Shown: positions 37,925 through 48,170 of the stretch, one piece after another
How the letters are laid out: each line of letters starts with the position of its first letter
How positions within the stretch are numbered: the stretch's first letter is position 1
Assembly: GCA_021292105.1 (NCBI GenBank)
Contig: CM037861.1
Coordinates: 59,937,245 to 60,001,244, forward strand
Source: Anadara kagoshimensis
Taxonomy: Eukaryota > Mollusca > Bivalvia > Arcoida > Arcidae
Direction of reading: 5' to 3'
Length of the DNA stretch: 64,000 nt
The notes under the pieces: generated by a model
What the model was told of the DNA's origin: nothing
The model's database searches: none
The model's input: the letters and a program-made list of their open reading frames with translations, nothing else
Program-made: the position numbers and the translations under genes

Positions 37925-38155
37925 AGCATTTAAAACACAGTAAGATATTTTTTAATTCTTTTTGGGTTTCTGATTTTGTATGAATTTTTTTTCACTAGTT
38001 TTGATACCAATTAGAAATTTGTCATATAATATTACAAGATATTACCCACGAACAACTAAAACACATCTTTTTTTAAATTTTCCTTTTAGTCAATGATTTT
38101 GTATGGTTTTTCGTTTTTCTTCACGAGTTTTGATATCAAACAGAGAAACTTTAAA
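37925..38155 (+). repeat. Short direct repeat pair, period about 130 bp
   Basis: 'gattttgtatgaattttttt' with 'cactagttttgataccaatt' (about 37972-38014) recurs as 'gattttgtatggtttttcgt' with 'cacgagttttgatatcaaac' (about 38095-38145). It is AT-rich and non-coding. Confidence 0.5.
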
Positions 38156-38612
38156 AAAGTAACTGACAAAGGATTTATTTTTTAAAACCTAGGATTGGTT
38201 CTGAATTAATCACCCCATATAAAATGTAAAAATATCTGACGTAGACATTTAAAATAAACCTCGTATAGGCGTTATTATAGCAGTAAAATAGAAAGTTAAT
38301 ACCAAATGTGAAAATCGATAAACGATTTCTGATATAATTATACCTTAATAAAGCACAATTAAATTCTTTGAAGGCCACTGTTTTATACGGTTTTTAATTT
38401 ATTGTCTCAGAAATGTTCCCGTTTTCTCACATTCGCATTTTTAGTTTACAACTTGTAACTAAATGACTTACCATTTACCATAAAGCTTTTGTTGTGAATC
38501 CATGGAAACCCTGTCGTGATGGTGTTCTATTTTAGATCACTTTAACTGAACGCTCAGATAAGCTATAACAGTGAATCAAATTCTTTCAAATTTGCACGAG
38601 TGAAGATGAAAG

Positions 38613-38760
38613 TGTTACGTACCTACGGAAAAGGGGAACGAGATAAAATATTTAAACCCTGCACCAAACGGTATTGATTTATTAACTTAGGGTTATGTAA
38701 AATGTACCTGCGGAAAAGGGGAATGAGTGAGTTTTTTAATTTAGCACATACCAGTGTTGA
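38613..38760 (+). repeat. Short direct repeat pair, period about 85 bp
   Basis: 'acgtacctacggaaaagggg' (about 38617) and 'atgtacctgcggaaaagggg' (about 38702) are each followed by 'aa(c/t)gag'. Two units only. Confidence 0.6.
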
Positions 38761-39198
38761 TCATTTGCCTACCCTACAGCAATTCTATGAAACCACTGTT
38801 TTTCAATGTCTTATACAATTTTAAATTTACAGCATATTTCACTCGGAAAGTACAATGTAAAAGCCCGTAGACATAAAGTATTGATACAATTGGAATGAAA
38901 CCTGTGTGATACAACATAATGATCATATACAGCTTAAGAACTGTCAAGACGAGTATCTAAATATATGTCAGCTTAATCAAAGCTGTATTAAGAGAATGTT
39001 TAATAACGGTTCAAATAACCCAAATATCCAAGTATTTTTGATGATGTCTTCATCCTTCAAAGTAAATGTAAAACCATTTTAATTTATTCTTTTGTGAAAA
39101 AATCTCACACACGAGTTCATATATTTTAACAGATATGTCGTTTGATCGCGTAATTTGCGAAATCTATGAGCTCAAAGTGTTTACTTGAATATTTAATG
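38761..39198. other. Intergenic DNA, nothing recognised
   Basis: No supported feature. Confidence 0.5.
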
Positions 39199-39570
39199 CA
39201 TTTTCCATAACATTGTGTCAATGCAACAAACATATTTAAAATAGAATAGTATTACATATTATACCAGTTTTATATTTACAGCACTAGACGGCCGTTTCGG
39301 AATACAATTCCTCATCAGTAGTGCTTGGACCAAAATTATGAAACCAAAATTATTTTGAAGATGTTGAAAAGCTACCCAAAGTACCAAAATATATTTTACC
39401 AAATTAAGCATGATTAATTACATGATTTAAATATCAGTAAAGATTTTGAAGTTGACGACAATCAAAGGAATTAAGAACACAAAATTTTGTAGTATAATGG
39501 TTAAAAGCCAAATAAACAATAATAATAAAAAATCCACAAATTCTATCTAAAAATTTTATTGGCCGTCATG
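39199..39570 (-). mobile_element. Hammerhead-ribozyme repeat, monomer 1 (retrozyme-like)
   Basis: First unit of a direct dimer with a period of about 371 bp. 'cattttccataaca' opens both units (39200 and 39572). 'atatcagtaaagattttgaa', 'gttgacgacaatcaaaggaa', 'agaacacaaaattttgtagt' and 'ctatctaaaaattttattgg' (39430-39565) recur at 39634-39760. The unit holds a hammerhead ribozyme on the minus strand at 39280-39325. There is no ORF. Short non-coding tandem units with a type I hammerhead are the hallmark of retrozymes. Penelope-like pseudo-LTRs also carry such ribozymes, and since RT-family sequence follows directly, either origin is possible. Confidence 0.75.
39280..39325 (-). ncRNA. Type I hammerhead self-cleaving ribozyme
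   Basis: All catalytic parts are present in order on the minus strand. Stem I 5' strand AGCACTA (39325-39319) is followed by the core CTGATGA (39318-39312). Stem II is GGAAT/ATTCC with a TGT loop (39311-39299). The core GAAA lies at 39298-39295. A very short stem III (A-U, C-G closing GGCC; the ACGGCCGU octamer is self-complementary) leads to the cleavage triplet GTC at 39289-39287, and stem I 3' strand TAGTGCT (39286-39280) is a perfect complement. Predicted cleavage is after C39287. The minimal palindromic stem III is the form known from Penelope-like elements and animal retrozymes, where dimers are thought to be the active species. Loop-loop contacts and activity cannot be judged by eye. 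Confidence 0.88.
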
Positions 39571-39770
39571 ACATTTTCCATAACAGTACCAATACAAACA
39601 TATTTGAATACAATAGTGTTGAATGATCTAAATATCAGTAAAGATTTTGGAGTTGACGACAATCAAAGGAACTAAGAACACAAAATTTTGTAGTGTTATG
39701 ATTAACAGCCAAATAAAACAAGAAAAATACCACAAAATTCTATCTAAAAACTTTTATGGCCGTGATCACA
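39571..39770 (-). mobile_element. Hammerhead-repeat monomer 2, ribozyme segment deleted
   Basis: Follows monomer 1 directly. It contains the opening 'cattttccataacagtacca' and 'caaacatatttgaatacaat', then jumps at about 39625 to 'gatctaaatatcagtaaaga', losing about 170 bp including the hammerhead. Its far end ('aaaaacttttatggccgtga') merges with RT-family coding sequence at about 39748. Confidence 0.75.
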
Positions 39771-39842
39771 ATATTGATTTTGTATCCAAAATTACCCTGG
39801 ATAGTGGTTATGACAAGGGTTAGTATGTTTGTTTTTGATTAA
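39748..39842 (+). mobile_element. RT-family fragment with internal deletions, next to the hammerhead dimer
   Basis: 'cttttatggccgtgatcaca' and 'atattgat' correspond to the FYGRHHSIVD peptide region. 'tgtatccaaaattaccctgg', 'ata' matches the VSRIALDI region. The terminus 'caagggttagtatgtttg', 'tttttgatta' follows. About 20 bp of coding sequence and most of the 3' UTR are missing. Confidence 0.7.
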
Positions 39843-39882
39843 CCAGAATGATAAAATATGCTACTGAAACACGAACTAAATC

Positions 39883-40022
39883 AATCGGAAACAAACATAC
39901 GAAACTCTATCTAAAGCACAATCCCAACGCAAATTAAAAACTTTGAAACTGGGAAAATTCAACACGTGAACGTCCAACAGGGATAAAAAGTCTGGTGTTC
40001 AAGATGGGAAAATACCTCTTGC
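39883..40022 (-). mobile_element. RT-family 3' region, tail to tail with 39748-39842
   Basis: 'aatcggaaacaaacatacga', 'caatcccaacgcaaattaaa', 'aactttgaaactgggaaaat', 'cacgtgaacgtccaacaggg', 'ctggtgttcaagatggg', 'aaaatacctcttgcc'. It lies 40 bp from the plus-strand terminus at 39842, so the two 3' ends face each other. The 60-codon minus frame at 39999-40181 is a chance extension. Confidence 0.8.
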
Positions 40023-43000
40023 CACGTGCAAGACGGAAGGAAATCCAAGGCGCAATACAAGTGCGTTTATATAGCCAGACAAAACAAACAGGCCAGGGAA
40101 ATAAAAATAAAACTCGTTTCTTCGGAAGGGCTTTGGTTTTAATTCCAGTAGTGTAGTTATAGTTATGCGTCCTATTGTCATTATTGTCTATTAAACATTT
40201 TATGACGAGAGAATATAGTGCTGACAGCTGTAATACGTAGTCAGAACTCTAAAAATGATTCAATGGTCTAATTATGTTTTGTGTCATGTCACCAGTTCCT
40301 TGTACTAGTAAACTGATAACTACATTATCATCCATCCCGTTTTAAAATTTGAAATACCTGATCATTGGGATGGGACACCCAAAAAATTTAAAACAAGTTA
40401 AGATAAATATTTCGTGAGTAAATGTAAAATGACGATTTCCATTGAACAAAAAAAGATAACTATCACTGCGGACGAATTGTTGAGAAATTCCTTCTCGAAA
40501 TTATGAAGACCTTTAGTTTTCTTCCCTAAATGCTGACAAATTTACATTGCTTCCTATCAGATGTTTTCTCACCATTATCAGGACATTAGCGGTCATGGCC
40601 TTTATTCTTTACATCGCCTCGCAAATAACATCCAAATTATTTCATTGACATTTAACGTACTTTGGTAATTATGGTGCCATATGGTATGTCTTACAATGAC
40701 GTTCTATGCGATTAAAGATAACAGTATTCCTCCAAGACAACTGTATAATAGACAATGGTTCAATGACTCCTAATGATTATTGGTTTCTATGTAGTTCCTC
40801 ATCAAAGATTTCTCAGTTGTCCAACTAAGTATCAAATGCTTTGTACACATTGGTGTATTGTTAAGGTCATCATTGGTCAAATCGTGTTATTAGTTATTTG
40901 TTTTCTAAAAGGTCAAATAATATGCAAAATATATATAAAAATTCATAATATACGCCGCTACTCCTCGGTCTAGGTTGGAAGAATTAACATTCTTGGCGGT
41001 TCATTTTATTGGTTTTTTTTGCGGAGGCAGTAGGCTTAGATGTGGTTGTGTAACGCAGAGCGGTGTTTCTGCTTGCTTTGTAAAACATCTTGATGACTAC
41101 ATACAGGAAGGTACTGAAGGTTGTTGTTGATCGGTGTGTTATGTTTGGCTTTATGTTTTTCAGCTTTATACAGGTAAACACAGTCTGTACTGCATTACCT
41201 ACTGGTTTGTCTCTTTGTTGTGTAAGGTTGGGTCTGAGCGGGGTCTAGTTAGGTCTGGGGACAGGTAAGTCGCCTGGACGATTAACTAAGCATGCAGCTG
41301 TGATGGTGGCGTTCTATCTATTGATGGTCTATAATTTGGAGAACATATAAATATACTCTGTCCTTGTGAGCTTGGGAAGGGATATACGACTGGTTTTTTA
41401 GGTTTTGTTTCTTGTTTAGTCTTGTATGTCACAGTTTTAGTACACACGCCGGACTGTATTTACTACTGCATATAGGGCGTGATATCTTCGGTTTTACGGT
41501 CATTGGTTTTTCTTTTCAAACATTTTCACTTATTACACAAACTACACAAACAGCAAAATTGTATAAAATTCGATAGCAATTACAGAAAATTATTTTAACA
41601 GGATAATTATTATAACGAAAAACAATTCATTTTACGTAACTCTAAAGAGAAATTATAGATAATTATGTTTTCCTGCAACCTAAGCAATTTTATTTCGATC
41701 AATTTAACAAAATTAATGTAAATTATTATGTAATGGTTAATGTAATTTCTTGTGATTCTGAATTAATTAGGTTTATTTATATATATAATTACTAAATAAA
41801 CTACACTCTTAAGAGTTCTTAGTTTTAATTTGGTCGTAAACACATACAGGAACACGTGAAGTAGCAAAAAACTGAATTCCTTCAGGTTTATATTTGTATC
41901 CGTTAATATTCGCTAAAAAGAATTTTAAAAGAGAAATGTCAATTTTAAAACATATAGAAGCTCTCTCTCTCTTCCCGAGATATAGTCATTAAAAACATCT
42001 GTATTTTGTTATCGTCGAAAAAGAGCCCACAAAGTAGACAATATGGTTGCAGTGCGGTATGTTTGTTTTTATTTGGTACAAATAATTTAAAATTTCCTAA
42101 TAAGAAAGACCACCGTACATCACATAGTACAATGTATTAAAATTACATTCCAACCAATTGTCCCAGTCCCCTCATTTTTCTTATTTTCCTGTTTTTCCAT
42201 GCCTTTGAAAAGTTGACAAATTTTATCTAATCATCCAATGGAACTGGTCGGTTTCTTCTCAAAATCATTGCAAGCATAAAGTATTGTTAATCAATAACAA
42301 TTTTGTTTTGTTTCCCACTAACTGTCAATCAAACACATCACTTGACCTCCTGCCGAGATCTTACGAGGTTCCATTATCGAGCTATCGGCAAATATTTTAC
42401 ACTAATATGTCATTATGTAACTTCACATAATAAAAGCATATTTTAATTCACATGACAAATTACTTTTATCACACTATGTAAAGAATAGAACATCATTTTT
42501 CGAACATCAAGTGCTACCATTAAAAAAGGATTATGTAACATCGTATATTATTTTCAAATTACAATGCTGATATTTTCCATAGAAAAGGTAATTGAAAAAT
42601 TAAAATTGATTGCCTTTCAACAAGTCGAACTGTATTGGTACTGAAAAAATAAGAGGTGCATGTAAATTATTCATAAACTTGTTTTAATTTTGCTGCAGTA
42701 GACGTCAGAATAAAAGTCTTCAGCATTGTGAGAATCCTAATATATTTACGATGTTTGAATTAGATAGATAGAAGAACTATTTTATTTCATCAAATTATTA
42801 AAAGTCCAGAGTATCATGTTTGCTCTGTAAAATGTTTATGTAATAACAGCATGGATCTGTTCGTCCCCATATCAATCCCCACGTAAAGAAAATACTTTTA
42901 GCCTCGCAAATCAAATTTAACCACGTGGAGACCAAGCCCAAGTTCTCGGGTATATAATACAATATATGTCTCGCTATACAATTTTTTAGACTAGTATATA

Positions 43001-43289
43001 TTGTTTGATAAAAAGACTAAAGCCAGTGTAACTTTAACCACAATGCTTGTAATGAACCATCGTCTCCACTGGTTGTAGAAAACATATAAATCACAAAACC
43101 CCGGGATAATGTCATGGTACCTGATACCATATCAAATGTCATTAACAGTTCAGCAAACGCTTTTAAATGATTCAGGCGGTACGCTTTTGAAAATCACTTC
43201 CGTTTGTTTGTTCCGTAAAATGAAAATGGACGCTTGGGTTCCTGTTTGGAAATCGATCTGTCGAAACGATACATTGGTATATTTTCGAT
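40023..43289. other. Intergenic DNA, nothing recognised
   Basis: A tiny RT-family-like terminus ('gcggtatgtttgttttta', about 42055-42073) may be present. The somewhat GC-richer part at 41000-41480 has short frames on both strands but no domain or splice pattern I would defend. A stretch at 42530-42600 weakly resembles sub-block a of the triplication downstream ('ctgatattttccatagaaa'). Confidence 0.45.
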
Positions 43290-43334
43290 TGAGAAATGTG
43301 ATTTTGACGTGGATTGGTGTGTTGCTTTTTCATT
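43290..43334 (+). mobile_element. Diverged RT-family terminus
   Basis: 'gaaatgtgattttgacgtgg', 'attggtgtgttgctttttca', 'ttg' parallels the family's final 'gattgtgattcggacatgg', 'attagtatgtttgtttttg'. It is short and diverged. Confidence 0.45.
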
Positions 43335-45611
43335 GAATCCTGCTTAATCACTCTCTGATTTATATTGATAATTGTATATGCGAACGCAAGCATTATATTA
43401 CTATAACAAAAGAAACCAAACTACAAGAGGTAAACAATTATATAAGTTTTTTTAAACGTTACGTGTATTGCCACATAATACATTTAATTAATACTTAAAT
43501 ATAGAGTTAAAACATTACACGATGGTAGTGAAAGAAAATTAGCAATAACGGATTCAAACGAGAGAAATGAAAAAAGTAAAACAGGGAAAAGAAAAAAATC
43601 GTCATTAAACCCACGACGGACACATTTTTAAACCAATCATGGTAATAACTTTAATTTATTTAATTTAATGACGTTTTTATGAAACCCATATTCTGAAATA
43701 GATTAATTTGAAAGGCTCACTTTTTAAATTAAGAAATCACCAAGAACATCATACGTATATGTAAGTTTAGAACCGAACTTATAGAACGACGACTTTCAAC
43801 CTAGAAATATTACATATTTGTCGAAAAGATTAAGGCTTACCAATAAATGCATTTTAAATGTACATCAGAAAAACATCACAATATAAAATACGTGCATTGA
43901 AATAATTGATTATGCCCGGATAAGACCGAGAAATGAAAATTGATTGGAGAATTACATGTTAGATTTCTCTTATCTTCACTAGAGGCACAGGGAGGCACAG
44001 GGTCATTAAATCAAACTTGGTTACTGTTTTACTACTACATCAATTGAAAAATATTCACTTAATACATATCGTATTTAGGTTTCTCCTTTTTAATTGCACG
44101 TCCTTTGTTGATTGTCATCAGAAAATGACGTCATGTAAACAGGGGATGCCTGTTTTTATTTTGCATTGGTTTTATTTGTTGGTTTATTTGTTTTTAATTT
44201 TGTAAAAGATACCAGTTTATTCTGTTACACTGGCTGATTAATTGGTAATATTTGTGAAATGTCATGTCTCACATTCTACATCCTTGGTGTTATTTGACTT
44301 TTGACATTAAAGAAGGGAAATAAATTGATTTAAAAAAACAGTGTCACAAAGTCATGCCAATCATGAAACAACCTTATTCGACCGTCAAACATTCCAAAGC
44401 TCTATAGTTACTGAGAGTATTGTGCAATATCTGACAATGATTTTCATATTACACGCATTCGTTGATATTTTTCTTAGAAACTTTGATGGGAATGGAATGA
44501 TCGATTCATTTTGAGAATTACCAAATTCCAAAGAAAAGAATTATAAATTAATCAATACACTCATTTTAGTTTTTCTATTAAAATCAGAAAAATGTTCGAG
44601 AGATTAGCACCGTACAGCTGATTAAATGCAATAAAAAATTTATATTATCGTCGTTAAACTGCAGATGCTGATTTATTGGGCTACTGCAAATATTTTACGA
44701 CACAAGCTAAAGTTGAGAATTTGCTCTAATTGGAAATAAGAAATCCTTCAGGTAATTAAACGTTTGTGTTGGGTCTTTTTGACATTAGTTTTTTTAATTT
44801 TTATCAACATTAAAATATCTTTACATTCTAAAAAATCAAGACGTATATGAAATATTGAAATAATTATTAATTGTGTGAAAAAGTTTCGTGAAACAAACCA
44901 AAAACACACTAACGCTTTTTTAACAAAATTGTCAACATACTTGCAATGTTGTTCATTAAACTTTTTATTTGTACACCTAATAAATTTAATTTATCTGAAA
45001 CAATTTTTTATTTTTATAAGTTTATATACAAAATTAATAAAAAAATCATAAAACAACTTTTGAACGACCTCATCTAGTATTGTAAAAGACGTGTTTGCCA
45101 ATGATTTAGCAACCGTAAGTTGAAAATAACATCTTTTACAAATGTTATTGCACCTTATGCAATGCATATAGTTTACACGCTTCCAAGGTCGGCTCGTTAT
45201 CCGATTTTGATCTTATTATCATCCCAGTGATATTATTTCTGATAGTGTGATCATTGTCTGAAACCTTTTATTTAAAACGTCTAATCCGATAAAGTATTTA
45301 AAAACATGATATATTGACCTACTACATCTTTTGATGGAGAAACATAATTTGGAAATACTCTCTGAACCGGAAAGATTATGTAATATCAAAGATATTTAAA
45401 GTAATTTGAATTTATATCAGAGATAAAGAACAAAGGTAAAGTTAACTCAAATGATGATTGTTGTCAGTTAACATCGTAATATGGAAATAGGAATTGCATG
45501 TTATGAAATGCTTATTAGCATGGTTTTATAGGGTCAGTAAAAACAAACTTGCCTAACACTACTGGATTGGTCTAGGAAATTCATATAAGGTTCTCTATAA
45601 GTCAAAGCAAA

Positions 45612-46003
45612 CACACACATCAATGTCAAAACTACAATTCCAAATAAGGTAAAACACGTGAACTTCCAACAGGAACGTGAGGCTTGGTTCCCCTGATCGA
45701 TAAGCTATTCCTGTTACGCTTGCAACACTCGCCATATGTAATCAACATTCAGAGTGAAAGGAAGAAGGAACTATGAGATGTCAAATATTTCCAGGGTAAT
45801 TTTGGATACAGAGACAATTTGTAAAGGTCATTAAACCTATTAAGATTATGATAGATTCAGGGTTTAAATTTGTATGTTTAAACAATTCATTTGTATTCAA
45901 CGTTTCTTTGTTGTATAAGGTTTCTGTAGAAAGAATAAGCTCTACCACGACGTATAATTGTGAAACAAATACACTATAAGCAGGAGATGAAAGTATAATA
46001 TAT
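45612..46003 (-). pseudogene. RT-family copy, minus half of an ancestral head-to-head pair (unit 1)
   Basis: Reverse-sense 3' UTR ('cgtgaacttccaacagg', 'ctcgccatatgtaatc') and C-terminal coding region. The minus frame retains SSPAYSVFVSQL (consensus ASPAYGVFVSQL) and ends NYPGNI instead of LDIFDVS. The same insertion occurs at the matching place in unit 2 (52976-53185) and unit 3 (60236-60720), so it predates the triplication. It is interrupted at about 46003 by a younger element and resumes at 46863-46935 ('gctgcataacaaacgaaagt', 'tgactatagaaaaatta'). Confidence 0.8.
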
Positions 46004-46862
46004 TGTTGGAGTTTTTGATAGATAACATATTTGTTGTGTTTGATAATATAGTTTTTCAGCAAACAATCGGTATACCAATGGGTACAAACTGTGCACCATT
46101 GCTTGCTGATTTGTTTCTTTATTCTTAAGAAGAAGAATTTATGCAGAACCGTGTTAAATCTGGAGAAAAAACTGTCGCCAAATCATTCAACATATAGATA
46201 TATAGATGACGTTCTGTCTCTTAACAATCCTATATTTGGAGACTATGTAAATGTCATCTATCCTAGTGAGCTTGATACGACTGATTCCTCAAGTTCTGCT
46301 TCATATTTAGACTTATACCTGAATTATGACGCACAGGAAAGGCTACATTTGCAACTTTATGACAAACGTGATGACTTCAATTTTTCTATTGTCAACTTTC
46401 CTTTTTTATGCAGCAATATACCTGCTTCCCCTGCTTATGGTGTATTTGTTTCCCAATTAATACGCTATAGTAGAGCTTTTTTCCACTACGGGGACTTTGT
46501 ACAACGAAGTAGGCTGCTTGCAAATAAATTGCTGACTCAGGGATATTGCAAGCCTAGGCTTATCAAGGCCCTCAAAAAGTTTTATGACCGTCATCACAGT
46601 ATTGTTGATAAGTTTGATGTCTCTGTGTCCAGGATTGCCATGGATATATTTGACGTCTCATAGTTCCATGTTGCTTTCACACAATTTTGATTACACACGG
46701 CGGGTGTAGCTAGCTAAACAGGAGGTGCTTACCCTGCCGGAGCACCCGGCCTCACTTCCCTGGTGGAAGTTCACGTGTCTAACCTAACTTGTCAGTTCCA
46801 AAGTTTTTACTTTGCTTCTGGATTGTGATTCGGAAATGGATTAGTATGTTTGTTTTTGATTG
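46004..46862 (+). pseudogene. RT-family element, young 5'-truncated copy nested in the older one
   Basis: This carries the catalytic half of a reverse transcriptase. The reading frame entering at about 46031 gives VFQQTIGIPMGTNCAPLLAD (RT motif B region; GIP codons from 46069), stops at a TAA (46126-46128), then is shifted by a 5-bp deletion just before the catalytic YIDD (46199-46210; context YRYIDDVLSLNNP). It runs open to a TAG at 46661-46663 through SELDTT, ASYLDLYLN, LYDKRDDFNF, NFPFLCSNIP, AYGVFVSQLIRY, QGYCKPRLIKALKKF, RHHSIVDKF and DIFDVS. The 190-codon open frame from 46091 is in the wrong frame before YIDD. The protein would make cDNA from the element's RNA. No GIY-YIG or other endonuclease follows. 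A complete 3' UTR ends at 46862. It is absent from units 2 and 3. Penelope-like assignment is by motif style, not proven. Confidence 0.85.
46723..46748 (+). promoter_or_regulatory. Conserved stem-loop in the RT-family 3' UTR
   Basis: GGTGCT (46724-46729) pairs with AGCACC (46741-46746) around an 11-base loop, between 'agctagctaaaca' and 'cggcctcacttccc'. The same hairpin is at 56516-56538 on the plus strand and, in reverse sense, in the copies at 55.2, 57.9 and 24.8 kb. It probably marks the RNA for the RT, by analogy with other non-LTR elements. That is inference. Confidence 0.5.
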
Positions 46863-46969
46863 CTGCATAACAAACGAAAGTTGACTATAGAAAAATTATA
46901 AATATCGCGTTTGCAATATAGCTTAGAACTCATCTCATAAATATGTTCATGTAATAGTTTTAAGTTCTG

Positions 46970-47230
46970 GATTTATGGTCGTGATCGGAAAAATTGTCCA
47001 TAAGTATGATATACCTGTGATACCTGTTATATTATTGTCTTAACTTAAAGTCCATTGTTGCTTTGATTGATATTCATTGAACACGTGACGGAGTAGCTAG
47101 CTATACTTCTGAAACTTCCGACATCATTTTCCTGATAGAAGTTTACCTGATTTTCTTAAAAGGGACATTTTAAATTTTTTTTACCTTGCGTTTTGGATTA
47201 TGGTCTAAATATTGCAGTGGATTTATCAGT
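46970..47230 (+). pseudogene. RT-family copy, plus half of the ancestral head-to-head pair (unit 1)
   Basis: 'tttatggtcgtgatcggaaa', 'aattgtccataagtatgat' matches the RHHSIVDKFDV region. Then come 'tccattgttgctttgattga', 'gaacacgtgacggagtagct', 'agctatacttctgaaacttc', 'ctgatagaagtttacctg', and a terminus-like 'gcgttttggattatggtct'. The unit 3 counterpart is 60755-60915. It is heavily decayed and carries no ORF. Confidence 0.6.
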
Positions 47231-47959
47231 GTTATTGTACTGTTTTTCTTGCAGGCTTTTTACTTGAAAATTATTGTTTGTTTGATCATCATGTTATTTC
47301 ATACTTTGATTTTTTTTAGTTTTTTGGTTTCTGTTTTACTTCTTTTATATATGGTTATAGTGTAATTGCTGTAACTTGGAGATGATGCCTTTATATCCAA
47401 GTACCCAAGTAATGATTCGTCTTCATGTTATTAAGATAGGGTAGTTACAAAACAGAAAAGTAAAGAGGTTGAAAATTAGCATACAAAAACTATTTGAAAT
47501 GGAATCATTTAAATGAAGATAGAAACACATAGAAATCAAATCCCTTTACTACAACGCGTGGACACTTAGTGATAAAAAATAGGGAAATGGTATTTGTGTC
47601 CTTTCCAGATTAAACAAATTAAATAAATCAATTATATCGAATTTACAAACTGTTTGGTCGACATTTTATCATTTAAAAATTTAGATTTGAGATTTAGTGC
47701 TTAATAAACGATAATGTAAGTCTTTGTTTGATGTCAGTCTTACTATTTTTACAACAAATCCATCTTATACCCCTACAAAACAAGTGTTTATTCACTTGTA
47801 TGTATTGTTTTTTCTATATTTTTATTTATATGTTTTGTACCGCGTTCTTATTACCTATCGGTTATTATAAGGACGTTAACTGTTGTGTCCAGTTGACGAC
47901 TATAACCGGTCATCATTATCAAACAAACTGTTCCTTCATAATCTAAAAAGGTTTGTAAG

Positions 47960-48170
47960 GAATAGAGAAATGGCAAATTATCTTAAACATCTCGACTTTC
48001 GTCAGGATGACCAGGAGGGTTAATCGCCTCCTGTGTAGCTAGTTTCATCTACAACGTGTGAACTCAAAATTTTGAATGAAAGAGACTTGAAACTATGCGA
48101 CGTCAAATATACATTATGCGTTACTTTTACATACGAACAATAGTTTGATGACGACCATAAAACGTTTTAG
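47960..48170 (-). mobile_element. Ancient RT-family 3' region, unit 1
   Basis: 'ggatgaccaggagggttaat', 'cgcctcctgtgtagctagtt', 'tcatctacaacgtgtgaac', 'gaaactatgcgacgtcaaat', 'gatgacgaccataaaacgtt' follows the family's reverse-sense order. Counterparts are at 53385-53580 (unit 2) and 61780-61990 (unit 3), and the match is clearest in unit 3. It is older than the triplication. Confidence 0.7.

Noticed and set aside
41000..41480. Possible exon or histone-like fragment in a GC-richer stretch
   Set aside because: Translation in both strands gave no histone or other domain, and no paired splice sites were convincing.
44110..44130. Second hammerhead core (CTGATGA on the minus strand at 'tcatcagaaaatgacg', also at 58500)
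   Set aside because: No GAAA core, no complementary stem I strand and no GUC or similar triplet at the right distance.
46091..46663. 190-codon open frame starting at MHHCLL
   Set aside because: The N-terminal part is the motif-B region read in the wrong frame. The true frame has a stop at 46126 and a 5-bp deletion before YIDD.
45612..46866. Simple head-to-head pair formed by the minus copy at 45.6 kb and the plus copy at 46.0 kb
   Set aside because: The minus copy resumes after the plus copy at 46863, so the plus copy is a nested later insertion. The true partner is at 46970-47230.
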